Below are positions 51,226-62,809 of a stretch of 64,000 nucleotides of DNA, one piece after another (position 1 is the first letter of the stretch; each line of letters begins with the position of its first letter). The notes beneath the pieces were generated by a model that was given only the letters and a program-made list of their open reading frames with translations, was not told the DNA's origin and did no database searches. The translations under genes and the position numbers were made by a program. Source of the stretch: Gibbula magus (lineage: Eukaryota > Mollusca > Gastropoda > Trochida > Trochidae). Where the stretch lies: positions 22,011,232-22,075,231 of the forward strand of contig OW388300.1 of the NCBI GenBank assembly GCA_936450465.1, written 5' to 3'.

Positions 51226-52547
51226 ATGGCAACTACCTCCTTGAAAGTGACTTGTCAGATTGTTCTGATGTTGTTCCTCCTGACACTGATAGTGCAGGCT
51301 ATGAACACAGGTGAGGAGGATACGTTGTAGCTAATTAGTATACCTCACAGTAAATATGTTACATTAGTAAATACGTGTTTTTACTGAAACGTTTAAAGAA
51401 GTTTCAGTAGAAAAATGTATTTACTGATGTAACTGATTTACTTTAACATATATGACTTAAAAAATAGAAAAGTATAGATGAATTGTTTCACAGATTATTT
51501 ATTGATTAAATGCACATGGATGAGAGAAACTGACCAATGTCAATTAATACTTGTTCTTCATTGTTTGATAAAAAGTGGATTTACATAGAAAACGTACCCT
51601 GAATCATTGCAGTTCTCTCATCCTGCTCAATCAGTGTATTTGTAATCGCTACGCTGCAACAAAACAATGATTCCCTGAGCCCTATAATTGTCGTTACGCT
51701 GTAGACCTGTTACTCATTGCTAATACCAAAGCAATGTGATTTTTCAACCAATGAAATCTCGTGATTTTGAACGTCGACGAGATGTCCTCTCACCCAGGTA
51801 CTGCCTTTCCTTTGCGAATGGAAGTTCTTTCATTGGCTTGTTATTTATAGCTCATAAAACAGTTTTCGATCTCAGGAAATCAGGGTAATGTAGTAGCGTA
51901 GCGGATAAAATACACTGATCGGGCAGGATGGCGTTCTGTGTACCAAGTTTTATCACAATCGACCTTGTTCTGGTTAATCAGAATTGCCAATTATTGCATC
52001 TATAGGGGTACGAACTCGTTCGGTGGTTCCTCTCCAAATAACAAAGATGGCTCTACTTATTGAAATATTTTTTTTTGTAATTGAACATACAATACAAGTA
52101 GATAGTAACCGAGGCAAACTCATATGTCAAGTTATTATAGTGTCCAGTTGGACAAGCTTCATTTAACAGTGCATTGTCCATTTTTTAAACAGTTACAAAT
52201 GTTAAAACTCTACCTCGACGTTATGATATTGATTACAGGTAATGTTATTGTATCAATAAGAAGCTTAACTGTGGTTCACACGGCATAATTAAGTCCTGGA
52301 ATGTACATCATATTGTCAAAATGTGAGTAATAGTGTCTAAATGTCTGACTTGTTTTACACTACAGGACACACAACAAACACAATCTCCAGTTATCCCTAT
52401 ACTTTCCCACTGCTGGGTAATCACCTACAAGGAACAGGTCTACAGAACATGCAACACCGTCCTAGATTCAACTTCAGACAACAATCTTCTCGATTTCCTG
52501 CTTGGATGTTCCTTATGGATGGCTTTGGTTTCCACATGGGATTATGA
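51226..52547 (+). CDS. B7: family B secreted peptide, duplicate of B6
   Basis: Coding exons are 51226-51310 and 52366-52547. The product is the same as B6, including the FHMGL ending. Confidence 0.8.
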
Positions 52548-54349
52548 ACGACATATATACAGATTGGATGAGCTCAAAGTCTTCTGTCAACACAACGTAG
52601 TGCATTTTTACAGATGTAATGATGTTACATATACATGTACGGTGCTGCCAGTCATAGGCTATGTGACGGAATTTGGACTCAATTATTATTGTCTGATATC
52701 CATCCAACAAACTCGATTGTCGATACACTTACTTTTAATATGTTATATACATGTACTTGATTTAAGAACATCTCATGGTACCACCCAACACTGTAAAAAG
52801 ATAGTGGCAATTACTAAATGTTGTGATGTTAATAAATTCATTAATGTATCTTTGTGAACATTCCTTGCCTTTTGTAATGGCTGTTGATATCCTAAGAGAC
52901 GATAGTGTTTTCTCGGTGACATGTACATCATTCAACGGTATTACTTTTTGACTAAAAGTTACTGACAACGAGAATGTGTCACATCCAAAGGCCTACATCT
53001 TGTCATTGATAACACCATGTCTGATAATTCGAACGCCATCAAAGCCAACATTACTGAATAAGATGTAACCGTAGTTGAATGAGAAAATGCAACACGTACA
53101 TGCATGGCGCTCGTGACGACGTTTTAAAATATTAAATATAATGCCCATGGTAAAGCTAACGTCACAATTTAATGCGACGATTGAATTGTGATGCTACTTA
53201 TTGAAACGTTCACTTATTTGCATAATGTTTATTAATAAGTTTGCATCAATTGACCGATGTTTAAACATTGCAAACCATATAACTACGTACAGAGAGAGCG
53301 AGTATGCTGTTTCAGCATTAAGCCATGACGTCATGATGTCTCGTCTGTTATGTACAGTAAATTTGCAAGTGCAGAATGTATTCTGTAATATATCATAAAG
53401 GATCATGCTAGTGACTTACCTCAAATATTGAGATAGTTTATCAAGCGGAAAACTGTGAAGATAAATATGTCAAGAATACAATCGAGAAACGTTTTCTGTC
53501 CACTTGATAAGTTTGTCGATGTAGTATCCAAGACAGATTTTGGAAGGACATATGATGAAGGGAATACTCTGTGTTTTCACTGCTCTTTCACTTTTCACAT
53601 TTAACTTTTTACACATTGATATAAAGGTTCTAAATCAGCATTTGTCTCAACATTAACACTCGGGGTCATATGAGTGTTAACACGTCAACGTCAGTGGACG
53701 TCAAAAGGCAGTGATCACCAGTCACTTGAAATAACTCTCGACGTTATAATATATACCTGATGATAAAGCTGAGTTAATCTATAAATGTTCGAAATATTTT
53801 TAAACAATCAATTCAAATATTCAATAACTTTTTATTCAGTATGACATGCATGCCACGTCATAACAGATTATGGTTAAATAGAAAATATATAAATTTACAC
53901 TTTTAACGTGCTTAAACAGCAAAAAGCCAAATGATTAATTAAATATTAAACAATACATGTAGATATGTAATTCAATATGTGCGAAGTATGTGATTTAATG
54001 TCAACGCATACTCATACTTTAAGGGAAATGACAATGGCAAAGAAAATGTATACTTAATATATGGTTCACATATTTACATCAACATGCATAAAAATACAAA
54101 TTCTGACTTTTGGCAGTTTGGCAGTTTAGTTAGTGTTTATCATAATGTTAATTTCATGAATACATTGTTGCTTATCCATAACATAGCATTCAGAAGGACC
54201 ACCCTTCTTTATGATTATCACGAACAGTCACAATAAAACTCATTTATCTAAGTTTGGCAATTACACATTTTAAATAGTTTGCTTATTTCGTTATACATGG
54301 GAGGGATACGTGTTTGAGGAGCGAAGACGCATGTATATATAGAAGAGTG

Positions 54350-55245
54350 TTACAGCCCCATGTCAAATCCATCCATGAGGAAGACCCAAGGAGAAAGCCT
54401 GAAGGAGTTCTGTTGAGCAGGGGGAGGTTTGTTGTACATGTTCTGCATGATGGTCTGTAGCATCTGTCTCTGCAGGAAGAGGCTGTATGGGGACAGTGGG
54501 GGTCCAGTTTTGGGTACGGTGTTTGTATTAGGACCTGAAATAGATTAGTGATAACAGTTTACCATCAAATAATAGGTACACAAACTAATACATGTGTTGT
54601 TTAGTATACGTATTTACGCATATTTTAGTCCTGAAACACGTCATGCAGACCATAATGGATATTTGCCTCAACCTATTGCTGATCATGATATGTTGAACTA
54701 AATCGTGTGGTGGAAATGCTTACATTCAACTAGTTGTTGTCATGCGTGATAGATGTTGCAGTAAGATATAAAGGACAAGAATACAAATATGAACCATTAC
54801 GATGAAACTGCTTTAAACTAACTGGTGCTGCCGACAGATATAGCTGTAGAAGTTTATCTCGTCAAGCACATCGTGGCGATGGTTGTTACTTTATTAACGC
54901 TTCAGCTTTGTAGTAATGTTGATGAATTTCTATGCAGTTAAAGTATAACTCCATGTTTTGTATTGTTCTTTTATCTGAAAAAAGGGCTTGTATAAGTTCG
55001 ATAACTTGTGCCCAATCCTTATATTGACTGAATAAAATATATTAATAAATCATAAATGTTTCAAGTAATCAATCACTAAACTAAACCAGAGTCTCAACTA
55101 ATCTGAGTTTCAACTAATTCTTCTCTCACCAATGTATCTCGTATATATAAAAGTGAAACAACCTACCTGAATTCAAAGATTGAACTGCTATGATTAGTAC
55201 TGCCAGGATCAGAATGCGGGTAGTTTGGACTGTTCGGAGTGCCAT
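54350..55245 (-). CDS. A8: family A secreted peptide, last copy
   Basis: Coding exons are 55167-55245 and 54350-54534. The signal exon is the most divergent at its end: QSLNSG in place of QSMNTG, so the otherwise conserved Met-Asn-Thr motif is altered. The mature exon has NTVPKTGPP and the standard tail. Like A7, it has a stop upstream of the acceptor, so only the spliced reading is open. Confidence 0.8.
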
Positions 55246-55762
55246 GATGACTTGTGCTGTATGCTGTAACACATCAGAGGAAACCATTAATAATATTGAG
55301 AAACCTGGACATGGTCAAGGGCATCATACACGTATACTACAATCCAATCATATTTCACAATTACTATCTGTAATTTATACGTGATTGTTTTGATAAGATG
55401 TACAAAATGTTAAGTGGTGAAATGATATTGATATGATACACCAAATATTCATCCCTGAATCAAGAATGCTCACAACAAATATTAATCGGAAATGATTCAG
55501 TATTTTCTGGTCACAGTCATACTGAAATGATATAGCTGAATATATATGTTTGGTTGGATTAAATAAACACGACTTTGTGATAAATGTACTTTCAATATAC
55601 TGTACTGTAGTCATACATGTAGTAGAATCAGGAATAGTTACAAACATCAATCTTTAAATGAAATCAGCTGTCTGTTTTAATAAGACACGAATATGCATTT
55701 AAACTACAAATGTCAGAATCAAATAGGAACTTATTTGAAATAATTATTTCTAGAATACTTAC

Positions 55763-57020
55763 TGTTTAGAATATACAGATCTGTGGGGAATGAGGGGAAA
55801 GCGTTTCTCCTTTCTATTTAAAGGGAACATGCCTAGCTGACTACAAGCATTATCAATTAGGGATACATGTTTGCATGTACACCTGTACGCGTGATAGCTA
55901 ATTGGGTTCATTTGTAGACAGATGAGAGAGCAGAATGTACAACTTACTGCAATGAGAGAGACAGAGAGTTTCCTTTCCTTAATGGATTGTTATATGGTAG
56001 TAACTTGTCATGACATTTGACCAATGCTTTCGTGGACGTACGCCTACAATTTGGAATATTTGGTGACTAGAGATCAGAAGTCTCCTTCTTCGACATACCC
56101 AAGTCAATTACGAATTAACTTACTCTTTCCAATTGCTGACAATTCAATTCGAAAGCTGCTGGTACACAATAAAGATCATAATACTTAATCGATTGGTAAA
56201 TGATTTAGTCGTATGACAAACATTTATTATGTTTGAACTGACAATATTCTCAAGAAGTAAAATGATTGAAATGCCCAATTATGATTACTTACTGTATGGT
56301 TGTGGTTTAGTCTTTCCTATGGTACTGTCATCATTATATATTATTATCTACAAATATTTCTTTATGAAAGTGTACCCTGATTTGAACATAACACTCTCAC
56401 TATTCGATATTTAATTTTCTGGCCTTTCAAAACAGAGCTAAATCTTTGAAAACATTAATAAACAGTAGTATCCAAGTAAAAACTAAAAACAATACAATGT
56501 TCTAAACATGCACTTCACATTTTTTCCATTCAGTTTGACAAACTGTACAAATATTCTGTAAAGCAATTCTCTCTCTCTTGCTAAACTGTACTACAGAGTA
56601 GAATATTTTCGGCTGACCATTATTTGTGGTATATAATTCAACTTCTCCAATCATTTCTTGAGAAATAGTATGAATTTAGACCATTAATATGGACTTGAAA
56701 ATATCAATTTCAAATTACCGATTTCTTTAATATAGCACATTTCCTTTATCGTTAGTAGTAGCTGATTGTAAACCTGCAATTAAGTATAGTAATATAATCC
56801 ATTACACGTCAGAGATGTCTACATCAATGATATAACACGTGACGAGTACACGCTTGTAAAGAGTGTGATTCAATTTGCTTGGACCGATATATCAGGTCAC
56901 CACGATGATGATGACAGGTGCTTCGTGTTCCAAGCCAACTAGTTGCCTATATAATGTAGGAGAGAAGATTCCTTCTACATACTGACTATTCCCAATTTCG
57001 CCTGAACGAAACACGATTTG
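55763..57020. promoter_or_regulatory. Unit 8 divergent promoter region
   Basis: Minus TATA-like box at 55823-55814 with leader exon end 55763; plus TATATAA at 56948-56954 with leader exon end 57020. It has several small deletions relative to units 1-7 but both promoters and donors are preserved. Confidence 0.6.
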
Positions 57021-57454
57021 GTAAGAACATTTCATTCTCTATCCATATATTTACTTCATTGTGTTGTGTTAGAATTATATTAGAATCATAATTTTGAACA
57101 TTTCCCATTCCTTCAGGGACTAGCTATAAACAATAGAGACAACGTGTATACATGTAGTTGAGTATTTATCTCCTTTTAATCAGTGTTCACAGATATGGAA
57201 TCTCAGTATTCATATTGAATGTCGCAATATCGTTAATTATGCTATAGACAAGATATATTCAGGGGTGCCTGGTCAAGGTACAGGAGAGTAATTATATATA
57301 TATAGTCAATGCTTATGGCCATTACTGACCAGTGCACATAACTCAAATGCAAGTTGGTGGAGGTATTTTATTTCAACATTTGCAAGATCATCATATGTGT
57401 ATTTTTTGTTACTAATTTTTAAGAATATTTGTGACAGATTAGGATAAGAACAGC

Positions 57455-58777
57455 ATGGCAACTACCTCCTTGAATGTGACGTGTCAGATTGTTCTGATGT
57501 TGTTCCTCCTGACACTGACAGTGCAGGCTATGAACACAGGTGAGGAGGATACGTTGTAGCTAATTTGTATACCTCACAGTAAATATGTTACATTAGTAAA
57601 TACGTGTTTTTACTGAAACGTTTAAAGAAGTTTCAGTAGAAAAATGTATTTACTGATGTAACGGATTTACTTTAACATATATGACTTAAAAAATAGAAAA
57701 GTATAGATGAATTGTTTCACAGGTTATTTATTGATTAAATGCACATAGATGAGAGAAACTGACCAATGTCAATTAATACTTGTTCTTCATTGTTTGATAA
57801 AAAGTGGATTTACATAGAAAACGTACCCTGAATCATTGCAGTTCTCTCATCCTGCTCAATCAGTGTATTTGTAATCGCTACGCTACAACAAAACAATGAT
57901 TCCCTGAGCCCTATAATTGTCGTTACGCTGTAGACCTGTTACTCATTGCTAATACCAAAGCAATGTGATTTTTCAACCAATGAAATCTCGTGATTTTGAA
58001 CGTCGACGAGATGTCCTCTCACCCAGGTACTGCCTTTCCTTTGCGAATGGAAGTTCTTTCATTGGCTTGTTATTTATAGCTCATAAAACAGTTTTCGATC
58101 TCAGGAAATCAGGGTAATGTAGTAGCGTAGCGGATAAAATACACTGATTGGGCAGGATGGCGTTCTGTGTACCAAGTTTTATCACAATCGACCTTGTTCC
58201 GGTTAATCAGAATTGCCAATTATTGCAAATATAGGGGTACGAACTCGTTCGGTGGTTCCTCTCCATATAACAAAGATGGCTCTACTTATTGAAATATTTA
58301 TTTTTTTTAATTGAACATACAATACAAGTAGATAGTAACCGAGGCAAACTCATATGTCAAGTTATTATAGTGTCCAGTCGGACAAGCTTCATTTAACAGT
58401 GCATTGTCCATTTTTTAAACAGTTACAAATGTTAAAACTCTACCTCGACGTTATGATATTGATTACAGGTAATGTTATTGTATCAATAAGAAGCTTAACT
58501 GTGATTCACGCGGCATAATTAAGTCCTGGAATGTACATCATATTGTCAAAATGTGAGTAATAGTGTCAAAATGTCTGACTTGTTTTACATTACAGGACAC
58601 ACAACAAACACAATCTCCAGTTATCCCTATACTTTCCCACTGCTGGGTAATCACCTACAAGGAACAGGTCTACAGAACATGCAACACCGTCCCAGATTCA
58701 ACTTCAGACAACAATCTTCTCGATTTCCTGCTTGGATGTTCCTTATGGATGGCTTTGGTTTCGACATGGGACTATGA
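57455..58777 (+). CDS. B8: family B secreted peptide, last copy
   Basis: Coding exons are 57455-57539 and 58596-58777. The signal exon reads TSLNVTCQIVLM. The mature exon shares FPLLGNHLQGTG with B6/B7 but keeps the ancestral-looking DMGL ending, so the His change arose after the B6/B7 lineage split from B8. Confidence 0.82.
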
Positions 58778-59689
58778 ACGACATTTATACAAATTGGATG
58801 AGCTCAACGTCTTCTGTCAACACAACGTAGTACATTTGTACAGCTGTAATGATGTTACATATACATGTACGGTTCTGTCAGTCATTAGCTTTGTGACGGA
58901 ATTTGAACTCCATTATTAGTGTCTGATATCCATCCAACAAACTTGATTGTCGATACAATTACTTTTAATATGTTATATACATGTACTTGATTTATGAACA
59001 TATCATGGTACCACCCCACACTGTAAAAAGTTCGTGCCAATTACTAATTGTTGTGATGTTGATAAATTCATTAATGTATCTTTGTGAACATTCCTTGCCT
59101 TTTGTAATAGGTGTTGATATCCTAAGAGACGAATGTTTTACTCGGTGACAGGGAAGTACAAGGTCAGCTACATCTACATCATTCAACGGTTTTGTCCGTT
59201 GTTTTGAAGTATTACTTTTTGACTGGAAGTTAATGACAACGAGGATGAGTTACATCCAAAGGCCTACATCTTGTCACTGATGTCTGATGTTTCGAACGCC
59301 ATCAAAGCCAACATTACTGAATTAGATGTAACCGTCGTTGAATGAGAAAATGCATCACTACAGGCATGGCGCTAGTGACAACGTTTTAAAATATTAAATA
59401 TAATGTCCATGGAAAAGCAAACGTCCCCATTCGATGCGTCGATTGAATTGTTATGCTACTTATTGAAACGTTCACTTATTTTCATAATGTTTAATAATAA
59501 TAGGTTTGCATCAATTGACCGATGTTTAATCATTGCAAACCATGTAACATCGCGAAAACAACGTAAAGAGAGTGTGAGTATGTTGTTTCAGCATTAATCC
59601 ATGACCAGGTCTTTGAAGGGCATTTATAAGTGGTATACATAAGAATAGGAAGATTTTCTGGATAATAACTTCTTTAATGTGAACATATA

Positions 59690-59730
59690 CGACGTTTCGG
59701 AATACATACTCACTCTTTCATCAGGTTGAT
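59690..59730 (-). ncRNA. Degraded hammerhead-like motif, left arm
   Basis: On the minus strand, CTGATGA (59724-59718) and GAAACGTC (59698-59691) are kept, but stem II pairs at only about three of five positions and stem I at two. It is probably inactive. Confidence 0.3.
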
Positions 59731-59803
59731 TGTAAGTATAACAAAATATGATATGTATCATTTATCATTTAAATGTATCAGATTTTGTTAATTCCTTACA
59801 TTC

Positions 59804-59845
59804 CACCTGATGAAGGAGTGAGTATGTACTCCGAAACGTCGTGTA
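59804..59845 (+). ncRNA. Hammerhead-ribozyme-like motif, right arm
   Basis: The order fits a minimal type I hammerhead: CAC, CTGATGA (59807-59813), stem II GGAGT/ACTCC, GAAA (from 59833), a 2-bp AC/GT stem III, the cleavage-site-like TC, then GTG pairing with CAC. One extra A lies between CTGATGA and stem II, and stem III has no loop, so it might act only as a dimer or not at all. Confidence 0.4.
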
Positions 59846-60641
59846 TTTTCACATTAAATAAGTTGTTATCCAGAAAATCTTCCTGTTCTTAATCTATGAT
59901 GTCAAGGTGTCTCATATGTTATGTACAGTAAATTTGCAAGTGCACAATAATTTATTTTGTAATATACCATAACGGATCATGCTAGTCACTTCAATTATTA
60001 AGATAGTTTATCAAGCGGAAAACCGTGAAAAATAAATATGTCAAGAATACAGTTGAGAAACGTTTTCTGTCCACTTGATAAGTTTGTCGATGTTGTATCC
60101 AAGACAGATTTGGAAGGATATATGGTACAGGAAATACCGTGTGTTTTCACTGCTCTTTAATTTTTCACATTTAACTGTTTACAGATTGATTCAGAGGTTC
60201 GAAATCAGCATGTGTCTCAACATTAGCACTCGATCATATGTTAATACGTCAACGTCAATACACGTCAAAAGGCACAATAGGGGTTATTTTTATATTCCGT
60301 GGACGAACCTTGCCTAAATCCAAAATCTTTGAGTTTTATGTTGACGATTAAACCAACACAAGAAGGCAGGAAGCCTTCAAGTGAACTATCACAAAGATTG
60401 CCACAGGCCCCTAGTTGTAGGCGAGTTAGTGTTGTAGTAATGCCTGCATAATCTATTTTTTGACTATTTTTTGGCTATATACTCTCACTTTTAATAATTG
60501 GGTTGACCATTCAAGTGACAAATTAGGTTAGCTGACCTATTTCTTTAAAATTGACAAATGGGCTTGTATAGGATATTTTTTGGAATGGGTCTCTATAGGA
60601 TATTTATGGAGTGGACCAATTTAACACTCAGTCAAACTGAT

Positions 60642-60735
60642 CTCATTTATCCCTCCATAGAAACAGAAATGCGGTCAGTGACTTTGACCTCATTTATCCC
60701 GATAGAAACAGAAATGCGGTCAACTGGCTTTGACC
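60642..60735 (+). repeat. Two-copy tandem repeat, period 47 bp
   Basis: Each copy runs ctcatttatccc, atagaaacagaaatgcggtca and ctttgacc. The second copy starts at 60689. Confidence 0.85.
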
Positions 60736-61225
60736 ACACATGCTTGAGTTACAGAACTTAATAGCACAGGGACAGCAAGCACTCCGGGCCATCTCATTAA
60801 ACTCTACTTACTGTCGCTAATGTCACAGTTTACTGCCTATTAAGTATCAACCCAAATTGGGCTATGACAACAAGTTCACAACGGTTTAATTGAATTAAGT
60901 GACTCTCACTGAGGCATTGGCTTGGCACATCACTATATTACGGGGGAGGGTTCTTTAACAGAGAGTTTGGCCTTTTACAATAAAATCAAATTCCCTACGT
61001 ATTTTCACATATATGACTGAGCATACTTGCTTTGGGTTTTTTCAAAGGTTTGTTTAGCTTTGTATAAAACACATGAGAAAATGATTTTAATCATTAGGCT
61101 AATCTCCCTGAAAATACATTTATTCCTTAATTTGTTTTATTCACTCTACACTGATCTATGATACACAAAATTAATAAAGGCCAGGCAGTTTTACCAAATG
61201 TATTTTTGTTTTATTGTAAACTAAA

Positions 61226-61344
61226 TGACATTTGAATACAAGTTAATACCAACTGATTTTTAAATACTACCCCTGATTAATATACCGCCCTCAAATATGT
61301 GTGGTTAGACAATAACCTTTAGAGAGAATCACCATGTTTGCTAA
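61226..61344 (+). repeat. 119-bp direct repeat, copy 1
   Basis: Almost identical to 61894-62012, with two or three substitutions, at an offset of 668. No inverted ends or target duplications were seen. Confidence 0.9.
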
Positions 61345-61893
61345 TTAGCCAGCTCAACAAGTGTCCTTAGATGAACCTGTGAAAGGTTTAACTATAACAC
61401 AGCAGCGGGCGAGCCAGTGTTGACTCTGTCAACAATGTATGAGAGATTGACTTATTTAACTGTGTTCAGCTAGCCTATTGAGATTCAATGAGCTCCAAGG
61501 GATCGTGTTGGGCGATACTGATACAATTTTAAAATATATAGTTCTCCACTTGATAATTATTTCTTTAATGTATATTCAGATTATTTATCTGGAGGAAAAG
61601 AAATCACATATAGCTAACATATATGATATATAGCTGGAATGTCAACACTTTGAATAAATTGGGATTTCAATGGAGTAACTACATAAAACGTGTTAATATT
61701 GTGTCAATCTGTTGATTGTCTTATTAAGGAAAACAAAAGCTTAATTATCATGAGCTTTCTTTTCACACTCCTTCACTTATTAAATATTCAATCTGAAATA
61801 AAAGACTTGCACTCAGTCTATACTATTCTAGAGTTGTAGCAGAAATTTGCCTCGCTGTTGACCACTTAGTGACCTTTGATGGTCTTCACTCTG

Positions 61894-62012
61894 TGACACT
61901 TGAATACAAGTTAATACCAACTGATTTTTAAATACTACCCCTGATTAATATACCGCCCTCAAATATGTGTGGTTTGACAATAACCTTTAGAGAGAATCAC
62001 CATGTTTGCTAA
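61894..62012 (+). repeat. 119-bp direct repeat, copy 2
   Basis: Second copy of the repeat at 61226. The pair could be the ends of a 787-bp element with direct terminal repeats or a local duplication; the sequence between them gives no clue. Confidence 0.9.
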
Positions 62013-62524
62013 GTAATAAATTAATGTGTGGCAAAATCTGCTCGTGACTGGCCCATTGCTTCAGTCAAAAAAATAGCATGCTAAATACATGTAAAATTAT
62101 AAAACAAACCATTATTCTATACATCTCTCACTTATCATACAGTTAATGTTTTATAGTTCAACAATAAATCAAAGTAATTTTGCTAACAGATTTTCAGTGG
62201 AATAAATTTTTAATAGAGATATTATGATTTGTTTTAAAATAGAGATTTTGATTAAGCAAGGGAAAAAAAAAGGTTATTAGGTATGAAACAACTGACCTAA
62301 TTTGTATATTTCACACGGGTGCTGAACAGGATGTCATAATCTATTTTTAGGTGTCTTCATATCTGTTGCTGAGTTATGAACATAATTAGGTCAATGACCC
62401 AATTGCTATTGCATACCTCCTATTTCTTGAAAAAACCAGTTTAAACCAGTTTTCAGAATTAGTATAAATAATCTGGAAATTTTGAAATTACTTAAGTCCT
62501 TTCTTCATTGCCCTTGAAAAAAAG

Positions 62525-62682
62525 ACGTGATCCAGCAGAATCTCAGGCCGATTATTGTGAAGACATCTCGAAATGTAAGTAATTATTTTATTATCATGAA
62601 AACTTTTTTAACCTTAAGTTCTTCAGAATTTTTTTTTATTTTTTATGATTCATAACAGGATGACAGTGTTTCAGTCTGGTGA
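62525..62682 (+). other. Possible exon pair on the plus strand, convergent to the right-end gene
   Basis: A stretch ending CGAAAT is followed by a strong donor GTAAGTAA (62575), and a strong acceptor CATAACAG precedes 62659. Joined in one frame they read DVIQQNLRPIIVKTSRN then DDSVSVW and stop at 62682. There is no ATG in that frame, so upstream exons would be needed. Alternatively an ATG at 62660 opens a 54-codon frame. Confidence 0.2.
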
Positions 62683-62774
62683 TGATAGCAAGGAACTACA
62701 AGCAACCATTAAAATTGAGTCGATAAATCATTTGAAAACCGACTTCAAAAATAATAGTCATTTGGGCTCCATTT

Positions 62775-62780
62775 TTTATT
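62775..62780 (-). terminator. AATAAA poly(A) signal of the right-end gene
   Basis: On the minus strand AATAAA lies about 30 nt past the TGA at 62810, as expected for a cleavage and polyadenylation signal with a short 3' UTR. Confidence 0.6.
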
Positions 62781-62809
62781 TGTTCACGGCCCCATTTTTT
62801 TTTGGTGGA

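Larger units (their letters stand above)
48616..54863. repeat. Segmental duplication, 6.25-kb unit, copy 2 (A7 signal exon to A8 mature exon)
   Basis: Second tandem copy of the block at 42370. After about 54863 the sequence departs (gtcaagcacatcgtggcgat against gtcaaacacatcgtgtcggt). Confidence 0.82.
59641..59891. mobile_element. Inverted-repeat insertion with hammerhead-like arms in the unit 8 spacer
   Basis: Two arms of about 86-88 bp (59641-59726 and 59804-59891), roughly 90% alike and in opposite orientation, are separated by about 77 bp. The insertion (about 59605-59896) breaks the TGACGTCA site that other units keep. Each arm holds CTGATGA...GAAACGTC. Such cores are known from the terminal repeats of Penelope-like retroelements. 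No reverse transcriptase is present, so this would be a remnant. Confidence 0.6.
59905..62520. other. Array end and right flank without a supported gene
   Basis: Unit-like spacer sequence with an ACGTCA cluster fades out by about 60280. The rest shows local repeats only, annotated separately. The reading frames at 60075 and 60558 are short and lie over spacer or tandem-repeat sequence, so I do not call them. Confidence 0.4.

Noticed and set aside
4583..58777. Assignment to known mussel antimicrobial peptide families
   Set aside because: Known families such as defensins and mytilins have conserved cysteines, and myticalins have Pro/Arg repeats. Neither pattern is present here.
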